Shown here piece by piece: positions 21,933 to 33,412 of a stretch of 64,000 bases of DNA; the first letter of the stretch is position 1; every line of letters starts with the position of its first letter. The stretch is from assembly GCA_022414725.1 (NCBI GenBank), contig CM039464.1:34105763-34169762 (forward strand). The letters are read 5' to 3'. Source of the stretch: Microglena sp. YARC. Lineage: Eukaryota; Chlorophyta; Chlorophyceae; Chlamydomonadales; Chlamydomonadaceae. Made by a program: the position numbers and the translations under genes. The notes beneath the pieces are model-generated. The model worked only from the letters and a program-made list of their open reading frames with translations. It did not search any database and had not been told where the DNA came from.

Positions 21933-23099
21933 GTGCGATTTTCGTGCTGTTCTAATGTTGATCCACCGAGAGGGCCGCCTGATTGCATTTCGAGCAGATT
22001 TCGCTCAGTTTGGGGCCGTTTTGGCGTCGAAAATAAACAAATCTCCTCCTCCAGCCGAAGATACGAAAATGAAACCATCCGGTTTCGATGAATCCGCCCC
22101 CTCACCAATACTGTTTGGTCGAAGATTCTCGTTGGCATGGTACCCATGCCCAGTTTTCTCTCTCATTTACCACACTCAGAAGTCGGACTTGACCTTCCCA
22201 AGCTGCGAGCACATTTGGAGTCTAGAAGGGCACCAGTATAGTGTAGCCTTCCCCCGCCATCCATATACTGGTTGGACGACGATTCTCATATGGCAGGATA
22301 CCCCAGCCCCATTGTTGTCAGAAAGAGTTATGGCGCCTGCTAGAGCTCTCTCTCTCTCCCTTGGGCCATGCCAGGAATGGCCCAACGTTTTTTAGGCCGC
22401 GGATCTTGGTGCGATGCGATGCTCTGTCTGCAATGATGCGACCCGATCGATGCGATTGTATGAGCACTAGATCATGAACCTTTGTTGCATGTATGCACGG
22501 AACTCTCTGTGATGGGAGGTTGTTTACTGCGTAAATGATATAATCTTGCTACCTTGCCACCTGAGGTTTAATCTTGTCAAATTCCTAGATCAAGTTTGGA
22601 CCTCCAAGGTTGAACCAGGATTGAGCCATCACCGTCCGCCATCTTAATTAATGCATGCATGACGAATCTGAGTCATATCAAGGCAAACCCAGGGTCTGGA
22701 CTCAACAACTTCTCCCATGCATACCCAGGACTGACAACAAACCGCTACTGACTTGCATGCACATAACAAACAAACTGCCACTCACATGCATGCACAGGGC
22801 TAATAGCATTCCTGGGGTGAAGGTGCCCATTAGCCTCATGGCAGGCACCCTAAACCTTAAACCCATTAGCCCTGTGGCGAGGCAGTACCTAACCAGTCTA
22901 CCCAGGGCTGTCCCAGGATTTGTAACAAAAATACCACTCATCAGCATACACATGACTAACAAACCAAACTTGCAATCATTCACAGACTGTCAGTATTCTA
23001 GGGGAGGGGACGCCTGTAAGCCCCATGGCGGGCTGTAACAAAGCTACCACTCACCTGCACACACATGGCTAACACATTACTGCTTACAATGATTCACAG
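21933..23099 (+). repeat. copy 2 intron 1 with exon-2 decoys
   Basis: Exon-2-like blocks follow CAG-type sites near 22797 and 22984, before the real acceptor at 23099. The spacer 'CATGCATACCCAGGACTGACAACAAACCGC' matches intron 1 of copy 1. Confidence 0.65.
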
Positions 23100-23193
23100 A
23101 GCTACCAAGATCCCTGTGGATGAGGTAGCTATAAGCTTAATGGCGGGGGATCACAAAAAGCCTGACTACGTTTCCAAGTTTCCCATTCACCAG
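23100..23193 (+). pseudogene. GST copy 2, exon 2
   Basis: Residues ATKIPVDEVAISLMAGDH onward to FPIHQ. The acceptor is TTCACAG and the donor is CAG|GTACAT. Confidence 0.85.
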
Positions 23194-23618
23194 GTACATC
23201 TTTGTGAAGTTTTGTGAAGTTTATATTGTTTAGATATTGAGTATATAGTATGATATATTGCACAATATATCAATATATTGCCTGATAATTTTCTGGACCA
23301 GTATGATTGTCATACCTATTAATGAGCACATCTACTGGCCACATTTACGGTATATATATTTCAGCATTCTTTGTGAATGCTGATCATAACAATGTGAAGT
23401 CCAGTGCATAAATGAATGTTGTTCGTGTTTTGATTTGGCCATAACCTTTTTGTTGAGTGTCAACTAATTGTTTTGATTCGGTGGTAACATTTTTTGTTGA
23501 GTGCCAACTAATTTGTTTGACTCAGTCATACACTTTTTATTGAGTGTCAACTAATTGCGAGAAGCAGGAAACGAAAATAATGCATTCCACGGTTAAAAAT
23601 TATATTGCCCTAACGCAG

Positions 23619-23719
23619 ATGCCTGCCATGGTTGATGGTGACCTGAAGATCACAGAGAGTGCTGCCATACTGGCATACCTGGCCAACAAGCACAAGGTGG
23701 CTGAGCATTGGTACCCAAG
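23619..23719 (+). pseudogene. GST copy 2, exon 3
   Basis: MPAMVDGDLKITESAAILAY onward to AEHWYP. The acceptor is ACGCAG and the donor is AAG|GTGAGA. Confidence 0.85.
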
Positions 23720-24261
23720 GTGAGAAGAAAATAGTATATGTATTGCACAGGGGGGGGGGGGGGAGGGGGGGGGTAAGGATTGGAAAAAATGTGTGTGGGT
23801 ATCACGTGATGGTAGCCTGAAGATAGTGAAGAGTGCTGCCATGCTGACTAACCAGGCCAACAAGGGCAAGGTGGCTGAGCATTGGTGCCCAAGATGAGAT
23901 GAAACAAATGTGTGTATTGCACAGGGGTGGGGGGGGGTAGGATTGGAAAAATTGTGTGTGGATATCTCGCGATGGTGACCTGAAGATCATGAAGAGTGCT
24001 GACATGCTGACTAACCAGGCCAACAAGTGCGAGGTGGCTGAGCATTGGTACCCAAGATAAGATGCGTGAGTCAGCCTCGAGAACTCAATAAGAGGATAGT
24101 ACGTGGGTATTGCATGTTGGGGAGGGGGAGGGGGGGGGGGGGGGGGTATTTTATTTGTATTTAGCCCAGTTTAGCCTAGTCAGCATGCTGACAGTACATG
24201 ATAGCATATGATATTATATTGCTGTTCCCTATTAATCGCCCATTTCACTCATGCCGCGCAG
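23720..24261 (+). repeat. copy 2 intron 3 with two exon-3 decoys
   Basis: Decayed copies of the exon-3 3' half at about 23822-23893 and 23978-24057 (GAGCATTGGT-CCCAAGAT, donor lost), with G-runs near 23750 and 24125-24146. Confidence 0.75.
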
Positions 24262-24306
24262 GTCGGACATCAAGGCCAGGGCCAGGATGGACGCAGTGAT
24301 GCATTG
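24262..24306 (+). pseudogene. GST copy 2, exon 4 with damaged donor
   Basis: Encodes SDIKARARMDAVMH as expected, but the junction reads GCATTG|TAGGTT: one G of the copy-1 GG|GTAG context is missing. An intact GT donor preserving the frame is absent. Confidence 0.75.
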
Positions 24307-24530
24307 TAGGTTCGGGGCTGGCTGGGGGGATGAGGGGTGAGGGAAGCTTGGGTGTGTGTTTGGGGAGAGGGGTGTTCAGGTACGGCTGGGGGAGGCGGGG
24401 TAAAAGGAAGCTTGGGTGTGCGTCTGGGGAGGGATGTTTAAGTCTGGCTGGGGGATAAGGGGTAAGGAGAAGCTTAGGTGTGTGTTTGGGAAGAGTGGTG
24501 CTCAGGTATAGCGGGGTGATGAGGGGTGAG
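24307..24530 (+). repeat. copy 2 G-rich minisatellite after exon 4
   Basis: About three to four units of the same 60-65-bp repeat as at 8477-9030 (GGGGAGAGGGGTGTTCAGGTACGGCTGGGGG). Confidence 0.8.
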
Positions 24531-24629
24531 GGGGAATTGTATACAATTAAGAAGATTCATTGGATTATATATCTCGGAGTATAGTTTGCGCAAATAGCAC
24601 TTAGACAATTTATTGATTTTCAGGGAACA

Positions 24630-24720
24630 TTCTCCGCCAATTTGTAGGGTCGCTTTCTATGCTGCATATAACTTGTTTTTGCGGGAGCCCCCAAGGCCAA
24701 CCCGTTGTCCATCTGTGCGT
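24630..24720 (-). repeat. GC-rich dispersed repeat (R2), copy 4 (partial)
   Basis: CATTCTCCGCCAATTTG, GTCGCTTTCTATGCTGCATA, GCGGGAGCCCCCAAGG, ACCCGTTGTCC, GTCCGAGGAC in the minus orientation. Confidence 0.5.
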
Positions 24721-25076
24721 CCGAGGACATGCAATCCGAAGCTTAGCTGTAGCTATGGGGGGCTGTTTCTGACTGGTATAGCCAGACCCATGTGTTGCCA
24801 TGCAGCAACAGAATGGTGAAGTATGGTATGAAGAAACACACAGCGCCTGACAATGCCACTGTGATCAGCCAACTTCGGTGTCTGAGGGGTCTTGCCTCCC
24901 AGTAGGGAGGGCTCTGCCATAAAACAGTGCCTAACAATGCCCCTGTGTGTGCCTTCATCTAATAAGGTTCCATTCATCAAATAAATCAATGTTTCAACAT
25001 CATCAACAGGGAACCATAAACATCATTCATAAAAAAACATTGCCTTACAATCCCTCTGTCTGTGTTCCCTACTCAG

Positions 25077-25149
25077 GTTCCATGGGTCAGTAAGAAAAGG
25101 AGTTTCTCCCCTCGTCGTCGAGAAAGTGTTGTTTGGGGCCTTTGGACTG
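25077..25149 (+). pseudogene. GST copy 2, exon 5
   Basis: FHGSVRKGVSPLVVEKVLFG onward to GL. The acceptor is ACTCAG and the donor is CTG|GTGCGT. A decayed acceptor copy (AATAAG|GTTCCATTCATC) lies at about 24962. Confidence 0.8.
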
Positions 25150-25194
25150 GTGCGTGCATGTACATGCGTCTTGCCATACCATGCGATTGTTAAG

Positions 25195-25305
25195 GTTTCA
25201 GTTCATGAATGCTTTTTATTTCTAGCCCTTCTTGTCACAGTTGAGCAAGGCCCTTTACCCTATTTGGTCTACATACCACTGGACTGCAACATACATGTAC
25301 ACACG
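25195..25305 (+). repeat. CATA-tailed SINE-like repeat, copy 5
   Basis: 'GTTCATGAATGCTTTTTATTTC', 'GAGCAAGGCCCTTTACCC', 'CTGGACTGCAACATACATG'. Homologous position to 9715-9830 in copy 1. Confidence 0.5.
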
Positions 25306-25364
25306 TGCATACACGCGCACACACACACACGCACCACCACCACCACCTGCAACCATGCATTTGC

Positions 25365-25449
25365 CAGACTCCCAACAATCTGTGTGTGCTCAAGAAGTAT
25401 GTGGACGCCACTAAGAAGTCCCTTAATAGCCAGGGAAATGTCCGCCAAA

Positions 25450-25498
<49 letters not shown>

Positions 25499-25701
25499 AC
25501 CACCCCGTGCTTTCTTGCATTTGCCTGACACCCAGCAACGTGTGTAAAGTATTTGGACGCAACTATGAAGTTCCTCAACAGCCTGGAGAATATTTCCCTG
25601 GCTGACACACATGCACACACGCACACACTCACGCATACACCTGCACACACGTGCACGCACACACACACTCACCACCACCCCCTGCTTCTTGCATTTGCCA
25701 G
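25365..25701 (+). repeat. copy 2 intron 5: two exon-6 decoys and a (CA)n tract
   Basis: Decayed exon-6 copies at about 25370-25450 and 25532-25605 flank a (CA)n run at 25454-25497. The real exon follows at 25702. Confidence 0.8.
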
Positions 25702-25809
25702 ACGCCCAACGAGGTGTGTGCTCAGAAGTACTTGGACGCCACTAAGAAGTCACTCAGCACCCTGGAGGACATCTTCCTAGCTAAAAACTAGTTTGTGGCT
25801 GGAGATGAG
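25702..25809 (+). pseudogene. GST copy 2, exon 6 with in-frame TAG
   Basis: TPNEVCAQKYLDATKKSLST, LEDIFLAKN, stop, FVAGDE. The TAG at 25789-25791 is flanked by well-conserved codons on both sides. Acceptor and donor are intact. Confidence 0.85.
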
Positions 25810-26334
25810 GTGAGATTTGTGGTGGTGGTGGTGGTGTGTGTGTGAAAGGAAATTCACCCCAGGAAGTGGGTCTCCAGTCACACAAAGTTAGTGGCTGGAG
25901 AGGAGGTGTGATCAGATGCATGTTTTGTTTTTTAGTTATGAAAGGATTTTCTCCCCAGGAGGTGGGTCTCCCGTCACAGATCAGCGGCACCGAGGAGTTA
26001 GTTTGAATGATGTTGCCACTCCTACAAAAGAGTAGGCGCACTTAGACCCATGACACCTTTTAACTTACTGACTTCCACCTAGACTATCTGACATATCTGA
26101 CTCTTCCGCTTTTCTATTTTGGGGGCACTCATGGCAGCTTCCTGCCAGCTCCAATAGCCAGCCACTGGTTAAGCTCAATGCTTGGATCTGCATTGCAATG
26201 CTTGTCATATCAGCTTGAAGTCGCACAAGCTAGGTTCAGGTTTTATCCAAGGACATAGCAAGGGAGCTGTTTAGAAGCTGCTATGGAGCCCCAAAAGGAA
26301 TTAATCAAACTGTTACGATTCATGTCCCAAACAC

Positions 26335-26500
26335 AGATTTTGGGGGGTCCACTGTATGTAAGTTACAGGCCAAGGGTAGTCCAAATGGGCTAAAGAGACT
26401 TGCCCAAATGTAGTAGGATGGGCTTTACAATAAAACGCATTGATGATGTGTGCCCCAAACAATTGTTGTACCCATGGGGCCCCTGAGCTCGTGCTACATT
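26335..26500 (-). repeat. CATA-tailed SINE-like repeat, copy 6
   Basis: Reverse orientation: 'TGTAAGTTACAGGCCAAGGG', 'GGGCTAAAGAGACTTGCCC', 'AAACGCATTGATGATG', 'CCCATGGGGCCCCTGAGCTC'. Confidence 0.5.
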
Positions 26501-27016
26501 GATCATTTAATTCTACAATTGTAAAAGGGTCCACTACGTTGGTGACGTGGGATTTGGCCCATGAAATGTAGTTTTCGGCCTATGAAACGTAGGTTGGGGC
26601 TCATGAGACGTGGGATTTTGCCCATGAAACGTAGATTCTGATCATTTTCATAGAAAACGTATATTTTGTGGTTGTCTTGAACAACCCTGCTGACTCTTTC
26701 TTTCACAATTTTTGTACTTTCCAATCCTGGTTATTTGCTCACATGCCTACACGCTTGGGCCCCTAGCTATATATAACGACCATGCATGTCAGGGGTGTGT
26801 TGTTACTGTCCAGGGGTTGGCCGAATAGGTTGACAAGAGACTTGCCCAGCCATGTTACCAGGAGGGGGTAAAAGGGTACTCAAACAACTGACTCCCTTCT
26901 TGTTATGTCCTCATATGTCAGTGTTGCTAATCTGCTGGTTGCGGCCTCCATATATTAACAATGGCCTTGTAAGAGGTACTCAAACAACTGACTTCCTTCT
27001 TGTTCTATCCTCATAG

Positions 27017-27100
27017 ATCAGTGTGGCTGATCTGATGGTTGCGTCAGAGATTGAGCAGCTATGCATCATGAAGAAGGAGCCAACTGGAACATGCATGGCG
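27017..27100 (+). pseudogene. GST copy 2, exon 7
   Basis: Protein identical to copy 1 exon 7 (ISVADLMVASEIEQLCIMKK and EPTGTCMA). Only one decoy acceptor remains upstream (about 26918, mutated to CATATG). Confidence 0.85.
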
Positions 27101-27514
27101 GTTAGCTTCACATTTGGTGGTTGGGTGGGTGGGTGGTATCAGGGGTGGGGTGGTTGTGGGTATCAAGGTGGGTGGGTATCAGGTGGGTGGGTGGGTGGGA
27201 GGGTTTGTGTGTGTGGGGGGAGGGGGGGGGTAATTGGGTATTAGGAAAGTGTGATTTGCTGGTTGAGCAGCAATTCAAAGATTGCTGGTTCAATCTAACG
27301 CCTTGTTAGAAGGAGGACTATTGATTGATTTATTGATTGGTTGATTTATTCATGTATTTATTTAAAGCTCTTTCTACTTCCATCTAGGTAGATAGATTAC
27401 GGGTGAAGTTGGGCCCATACAACGTTGATTATTACTCGTGAAACGTCGATATTGAGAACAGTTCCGATGAAACACGTTGACCCTTCAACAACCATGTTGC
27501 CCAATGTACTCAGT

Positions 27515-27706
27515 TTTTCTTCAAGCCCTTCTTATCACGTTTGGACAAGTCCCGTTAGTCAATTTGGCATACTCCTGGACTGCAACATGCATACATACGT
27601 ACAACCCTGTTGCTCACATGCATACATGCCTACGTACATGCATACATACATACATACATACATACATACATACATACATACATACATACATACATACATA
27701 CATACA
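27515..27706 (+). repeat. SINE-like repeat copy 7 with a long (CATA)n tail
   Basis: Same block order as the other copies, ending in about 70 bp of CATA units at 27636-27706. Confidence 0.65.
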
Positions 27707-27746
27707 AACAACCGTATTGCTCAATATCTCACCTGTGCCCACACAG

Positions 27747-27860
27747 GAGCTGTTAGAGCCTCACCCCAAGGTGAGGGCTTGGCTGAAGACTGTGGCTGAG
27801 ACCTGTGCCCCTCACTATGATGCATTTCATGAGGGCATCAGGGGCTTTGCTGCTACTTAG
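27747..27860 (+). pseudogene. GST copy 2, exon 8
   Basis: ELLEPHPKVRAWLKTVAETC onward to FAAT and TAG, one residue shorter than copy 1. The next codon is TGA. Confidence 0.85.
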
Positions 27861-29140
27861 TGAATTGTAATTTAATAGGATTGGACTGTTGTGTGGTTTT
27901 TCAGCCTACTCAAGCTGTTCAACGTCTTCAAAACTCCAAGGCTCCCCCCCTCCCCCCTCGCCCCCCCCCCCCCCCCCCCGTGCTGAACCCACGAAAAATA
28001 AGGAGTATGCTAAGCGATGCTTTGTAATGTGCTCTGCTATGCATAGTATTATGCTCTAGTACCAGTTGTGAGTTCTTATGATCGGCCTAGCTCTGTTACC
28101 CAGTCCAATATTTAATTTGCTGCTACTGCACAACCATATATACATCCAGGTAGATGTTCTTTGCCAAGTTACGGTTAGCATGGTACTCTACTAAGCCCTT
28201 ACAAGTTAAACGTTTGTAATGTGCACTGCTATGCATAGTAATATGCTCTAGTACCAGTTATGAGTTCTTATGATCGGCATTACGTCTGTTACCCAGTTCA
28301 ATATTTAATTTGCTGCTACTGCACAACCATATATACATCGAGGTAGTTAGCATTTGCCAATTTACGGTTAGCATGGTACTCTACTAAGCCCTTGCAAGTG
28401 AAACGTCTACTAAGCCCTTGCAAGTTAAACGTTCCTGATTTGATTTGCTAGATGGTTTTATTTTGAACAAGCTTGGGCTGACTACTTAGTAAAGATGTAC
28501 TTGGCCTTGAACTTGGTTACATAGCACCAGCCAGCGAGTTGGATGGCTGGGGCCATGTACCAGTCTGGCTACGGTCTGGCTACGAAGCCCTAGCAAGCTT
28601 AATGCTCTTGATTTGAATCAATGGTTTTATAGCATGCTTGGGCAGACTACTTGGTGAACATGTAACAAGGAAATGTAACTATAACATGAGATCCTTTTCC
28701 AACTGGATTTCAAGTCTTAGCTTGAGTCAGTCAAAGCCATAGACCCCTTTGCCAAGCTAGTTTTGCCATGCTTTTCTGAGACCCACTTTTAGGGGGGAAA
28801 TGACATTTGCCAGTACTTAATCTTGCCAATACTTAAGTTAAGGTATATATCCATTCGAACATTTTTTCTTTCAATTTACATAAAATATGCGCTCAGTACT
28901 AGGGCCCCATTGTAATTATATATCCATGTACATGAAGTTGAACTTGGTTACAGGCATGACATAAGGCAACATTTTGGCTCCTCGTCTCCTTCGGCAGTAA
29001 AACAAATTTCTAGGAAAATGTATTATTTGTAAACATCCAAGCATTTTTACGGTATCAAAAGATACTAATAAAATTCGATCCCTTCACGCATTCGTGGATA
29101 CTGTGATAATCTCGTATTGAGGAGACTTTGTTCCTTGGAA
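27861..29140 (+). other. 3' flank of GST copy 2 with a tandem duplication
   Basis: 'TTTGTAATGTGC' through 'AACCATATATACATC' and 'TACGGTTAGCATGGTACTCTAC' is present twice (about 28018-28200 and 28212-28400). A C-run of 19 bases is at 27961. The block 28910-29100 matches the copy 1 flank. No gene seen. Confidence 0.6.
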
Positions 29141-29142
29141 AG

Positions 29143-29474
29143 TGTCAGCTTGAAAACACTCCAGAGAGTGGACAAAGATGCTTGCGTGAGCAGACGCGCC
29201 AATCTATATATGCGGAGACGAGAATAGCATTACAAGCACAGGAGACCCATCAAGGGGCACCAGTGGAGAAAGGGGCGGCAGCCAGGAACCTAACAGGGTA
29301 CAGGCTAGACCGGTGACGCAGCCAACAGGAAGCTGTCACTGAGTCACTCAAAGGATGACACAGTCTACGGGAAGCTGTCACTACAGGAAGCTGGCAGAGC
29401 CGATAGTTCTAAGGAAGTACATAAGTAGTCACCAAGTCATAAAACGCGTGAGAGCACCGCAATTCATGCTGATA
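29143..29474 (-). repeat. LTR of copia F (332 bp)
   Basis: On the minus strand it starts TATCAGC and ends GCTGACA, next to an AGGTGGAG polypurine tract. Sequence follows the LTRs at 35835, 44800 and 53287, with an extra duplicated GTGACAGCTTCC-type segment as in copia B. Confidence 0.85.
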
Positions 29475-29549
29475 CTCCACCTATGACACAGGTGACATAC
29501 AATACTACTACTCCACCTATGGCACTGGTGACATAGAACTATATGTAAC

Positions 29550-29580
<31 letters not shown>

Positions 29581-29806
29581 CCGAAAAATCGAGAGAACTT
29601 CAAATGGAACCCAAAGGGTGATAGGAAGGAATGAAACAAGGCAAAAAACCAAAAATTTGCCAAGTGAGAGAAAGATGAAAACCGAATATCAAAGATGGGT
29701 AACAACGGTATAGAAAACCCGATCCGGGAATAGGAACCTAATGCCAAACAATGATAACCAAAGAAACCAATGTAACCAGAAAAAAAATGACCCTAAGAAG
29801 AAGCGG

Positions 29807-31744
29807 TCAGTCCAAGCATTCGGACAAACCTCCAGAACACAGCAGGATCAAGGGGCTTGGTGAAGGGGTCAGCACAGTTGTCCTTGGTGTTAACATAGGC
29901 AACATCCAGTTGACCATCCTCCACCAGCTCCTTGATGTGGTGATGAATAACATCAATGTGCTTGCTGCGAGGAGGAGCTGCCAGTCATTGGCCCAACTCA
30001 GAGACCCTAAGTTGTCACCCTGAATGGTAACCAAACCACAAGGCAGACCCAGATCCACCCTCAACTTCTTCAACCATTGCACCTCCCTGGCAGCCTGAGA
30101 CAGGGCCTGATACTCAGCCTCACTAGAGCTAATGGCAACAGTAGGTTGCCTCTTGCTCATCCAGTTCACTATGCACCCCCCAGCTAGCACAGCAAAGCCA
30201 GTCTGAGACCTCCTGTCAGACCCATCATCAGCAAAGGATGAGTCACTAAAGACAGTAAAAGAGAACACAGGGCTGTGGGTTTAAGTGAGGCCCAGGTGGG
30301 AATGTGTCCTCAAATACAAGAGCAAACGCTTGGCTGCCCCCCAGAGGGGAGCAGTAGGGTGAGCAGAGAACCTGGACAGGTAGCTCACAGCAAAAGAAAT
30401 ATCAGGCCTGGTGCAAGTAGCCAGGTATAGCAAAGCACCCACAAGAGAGAGGTACTGGCTATTGGAGGCCAGGGGGTCCCCAGGAGGGTCAGTGACGGTG
30501 CACTTGGCCATGGGGGCACCAAATTTGGGCTTGGTAGCAGCAGTAAGACCAAACTGCTCCACCAGATCAACAATGTAGGAGTGCTGGGAGAGGTTGACTT
30601 GAACACACCTGCCGTCAGAGTCAAGTGTAACAGCGATGTCCAATGAGAGGAACTGAACTGGTACACCCATCTCCTTGACCTCCCAGCCAGCCTTCTTCAT
30701 AGCTTTGATTAGCAACTAAAGCATACCTATCCAGCTCACTAAAAGCAAAGATAAAATCATCAACATAGGTCAGGACATAGCTCCACCCACCAATAGAATT
30801 CCTCCTAAAATACAGAGCAGGTTCTGCCTTGCACATAGTAAACCCATGTGCAACCAAAACCCGCTTGACATCCATACTCCAAGCCCTGGGTGCCTGTTTC
30901 AAACCATAAAGGGACTTGATCAGTTTGCACACAAGGGGAACACCGTTAGGACCAAGTACCTTAAAGCCCTCAGGCTGGTGGCAGTACAGGTCCAGACCCG
31001 GTTCCAGCTTAGCATTCAGAAATGCAGTCTTGATGTCCAGCTGCCGAACAAACATTTTTCTATGAGTGATGGCAGCAAGGAGCACCCTCAGACCTGCTTT
31101 AGAAGAAACGGGGGCATATACGTCATGAAAGTCCAGCCCAGGACGCTGCAGAAAACCACGGACCACAAAACGTGCCTTGAAGCGCACAGAACCATCAACC
31201 CCAATCTTCTTCACAAATAACCACCTGCCAGACAGGATCCTCTGCTTAGGAGGCTGTGGAGTGAGAGCCCAAGTACCATGGGCATGGAGGGACGCCATCT
31301 CATCCTCATAGCAAGCAGCCACTGATCCCTGTCAGGGTTGGAGGGAAGCATGGCAGCTTTATAGGTTAGTTCAGCGGAGGTGGAAATGTATGCTCCCACG
31401 TACAAGCAGTTTACTTGTACATGAGCAGCGGGGATATCAGCAATAACCGGTAGTATAGCCCCCAGTGCAGAACTACTGCCTGGTTGAACAAGGCCGGCCT
31501 TATTTGCCTCTGTATCATCGAAGCCTGGGTCGACCGGAACACCCCAGCCATACGCAGTATCGGAACCAGACCAGTGTTCAAGATCATCACTTGCGCTATC
31601 GGCAACGGCTACATCATCACATGGGCTTGACCCGAATAATCCACCAGGGATGGCAGGAGGCGAAGGGATTAACAACACCTGCGAGCCATCCGAGGTGGTC
31701 GGAGGTTGGCGACTATTAGGCAATGGACCTGATCCAGGTACCAC
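29807..31744 (-). pseudogene. copia pol fragment: RT and RNase H, frameshifted
   Basis: Reading from high to low coordinates: a Ser/Pro/Asp-rich linker (31744-31330), the RVT_2 reverse transcriptase with RWLFVKK, KARFVVRGF, QLDIKTAFLNA and the catalytic YVDD (about 31300-30720), then SRFSAHP and RNase H motifs (SDSSFADD, SKRQPTVAISSSEAEYQAL) down to 29807, ending TGA. It is spread over four frames, so at least three indels have occurred, including one just after YVDDFIFAF. It is therefore inactive. Its closest relative in the window is copia A. Confidence 0.9.
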
Positions 31745-31746
31745 TA

Positions 31747-32401
31747 TGATAGCACACTCGGGGAAGTGACAATTTCGCTAAATGTAGGCGAAAGACACGA
31801 TTTGCAGCAGAACTACAGAGAAATGTAGGCGCACAGTGGACGAAATGTCTCGGCTCACCTCAAACCAGCGATCCCGACAGACACCCAGAACTTTTCGTAG
31901 ACTGAAGCGTGACCAATAACTCCTCGATCGCACGTTCTAATACTACTGAGTTCTAATACGCAAAGAGCTATGCAACTTTCTGTCGCTTGAGGGTCTGTTG
32001 GCAACCTTTTCGAGGGGTCATTCTCGCGAACCTGCAAAGCTCTGCCAGCGATTCCGAGATAGAATGAACAATTAGGCAACGAAGTACTAGCGCGAACTAC
32101 TCGTTGGTGAAATGCTTTCATTCGGGAAAATGGACACCTCAAGTCACCGATGTGCTTTCGCTGCATGCGTCGAAAATGGCGCTGTTGTAGGGCGAAACCA
32201 TGACGATTTTATCACTGTGATGAAAGCCTAAGTCACACAGAAATATTAGTGTGACTTGCGATTACGTGTCAGTGCTCTTACTAATTTTGATAGATGTCTT
32301 CGCAGGGTGACCTTTCACCAGCCTTTCACGTGCATTTAGCCAAGGCGGATTGTACGCGGCATGGCGAAATGGCCGTACGATTAGAGCCTTTGCAATATGG
32401 C
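31747..32401. other. non-genic; shares 'ATGTAGGCGAAA' motif with 44.4 kb
   Basis: Contains CTAAATGTAGGCGAAAG (31778-31794), AATGTAGGCGCA and CGAAATGTCTCGG (31842-31854), which resemble the palindromic repeats at 44430-44570. No gene recognised. Confidence 0.45.
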
Positions 32402-32404
32402 TAA

Positions 32405-33044
32405 GAGGGCGTTTACACGAGCAGGTTATCTCGGCCAGTTACGGTTAAGATGTACAGTTAACTAACTACGAAGCGTTTACACGACACTTTTCGCGTCAGT
32501 TATCTCGCCCAGTTAACCATTTTCGCGATAACCATACCCCCCCCCCCTAGTTACGGGTTAAAGGTTAAGGTTAGTGGTTCGTTAAGTTCGTTTGGCTTCC
32601 GAGCTGTGAGATATATTGGCTACGCTAGCTCCAGTTCAGTTCGTCAATTCCTGCAGATTCGAATTTTCTAGAGCAGCAAGCAAGAAGGCATTGGCCGAGC
32701 AGATGTTGATGATCAGCTGCCAGATCACACCCAGCAATCTCGATCGACGGGTCACTGCGGAGCGCTGCGGAGCCTCGAAGTCGCTTGCTTCACAGCACGG
32801 TTCGTGCTGGGGAGCAAGGCCCGAAAATAGCTCGTCTGTCACCCAAAATTCAAAAATCACGAGGCTATCCAGAAGTACACGACCAACCTGCACGTGACGA
32901 ACGCAAACTGCGAGCGGAAATGCACGTGTAAACAGAAACTGGTTAAGTTTGCGTTCGTTGAGGGTTCGGGCATACGTGGCGCAACCTATTTGGTTATCTC
33001 GCCAACTTAACTGGCCGAGATAACCGGCTCGTGTAAACGCCCTC
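32405..33044. mobile_element. PIF/Harbinger-type nonautonomous element, 640 bp
   Basis: The left end GAGGGCGTTTACACGAGC, followed by GGTTATCTCGGCCAGTTA, is matched by its inverse at the right end with one mismatch in about 37 bp. TAA flanks both sides (32402-32404 and 33045-33047). A 3-bp TAA target and G-rich ends are typical of PIF/Harbinger. There is no transposase inside. Its ends differ from those of the autonomous element at 51430, so it is a different family. Confidence 0.85.
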
Positions 33045-33412
33045 TAAGGTTAGCCACGCCAACCTTCTACCTCTCGTACTCCTACCTCATATTCTTCCCT
33101 CCCTCGCCCAAAGCTTGTGTTTGTTGCTACTTGATATTTCTGGCGTCCTGCTTTATTCCCTCCTTTCTTTCCAACTTTCTTTTCGGTATTACTGCGCAAC
33201 GCCCTCTTCCGCCTTCCGCGTGGACAAGCGCAAAGTAGTGCGTCAGATTGTTTTTGAAATTTGACAAATGCTCTGGTCCTATCTCCTACACAAATTCCCT
33301 TACATCGGTGCCGCTAATTCTCGCAACCGATCCGTCTATGCTAGACCTGTGTAGGTTGTCAGTGCTGGAGGCATGGTATCTTGCAGCCAGCGGCCCTTGC
33401 GTCGTCAACTCC

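Larger units (their letters stand above)
21862..27860 (+). pseudogene. theta-class GST copy 2, probably a pseudogene
   Basis: Same eight-exon layout as copy 1: 21862-21932, 23100-23193, 23619-23719, 24262-24306, 25077-25149, 25702-25809, 27017-27100 and 27747-27860. Motifs LSQP, MPAM-VDGD, ESAAI and ISVADL are all kept, so divergence is modest. Two lesions are visible. Codon 30 of exon 6 (25789-25791) is TAG where copy 1 has AAA (Lys158). The exon-4 donor has lost a G, giving GCATTGTAGG instead of GCATTGGTAGG, so the only GT is one base early and would shift the frame. If translated to the TAG it would make a protein of about 157 residues without the last helices. Recent inactivation is the simplest reading. 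A transcript could still exist, and a sequencing error at either site cannot be excluded. Confidence 0.8.
29143..31746 (-). mobile_element. 5'-truncated Ty1/copia element, minus strand (copia F)
   Basis: Only the 3' part of the first copia family is present: linker after integrase, reverse transcriptase, RNase H, 3' untranslated region and one LTR at 29143-29474. The homology to copia A stops abruptly at 31746, inside the coding region. No gag, protease, integrase core or 5' LTR remains. Confidence 0.9.

Noticed and set aside
25235..25678. Minus-strand Cys/Val-rich frame resembling a membrane or cysteine-rich protein.
   Set aside because: It is the complement of (CA)n and exon-6 decoys in GST intron 5.
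32616..32897. The 93-codon frame inside the 640-bp Harbinger-type element as a gene.
   Set aside because: A minus frame of the same length is also open; no motif.
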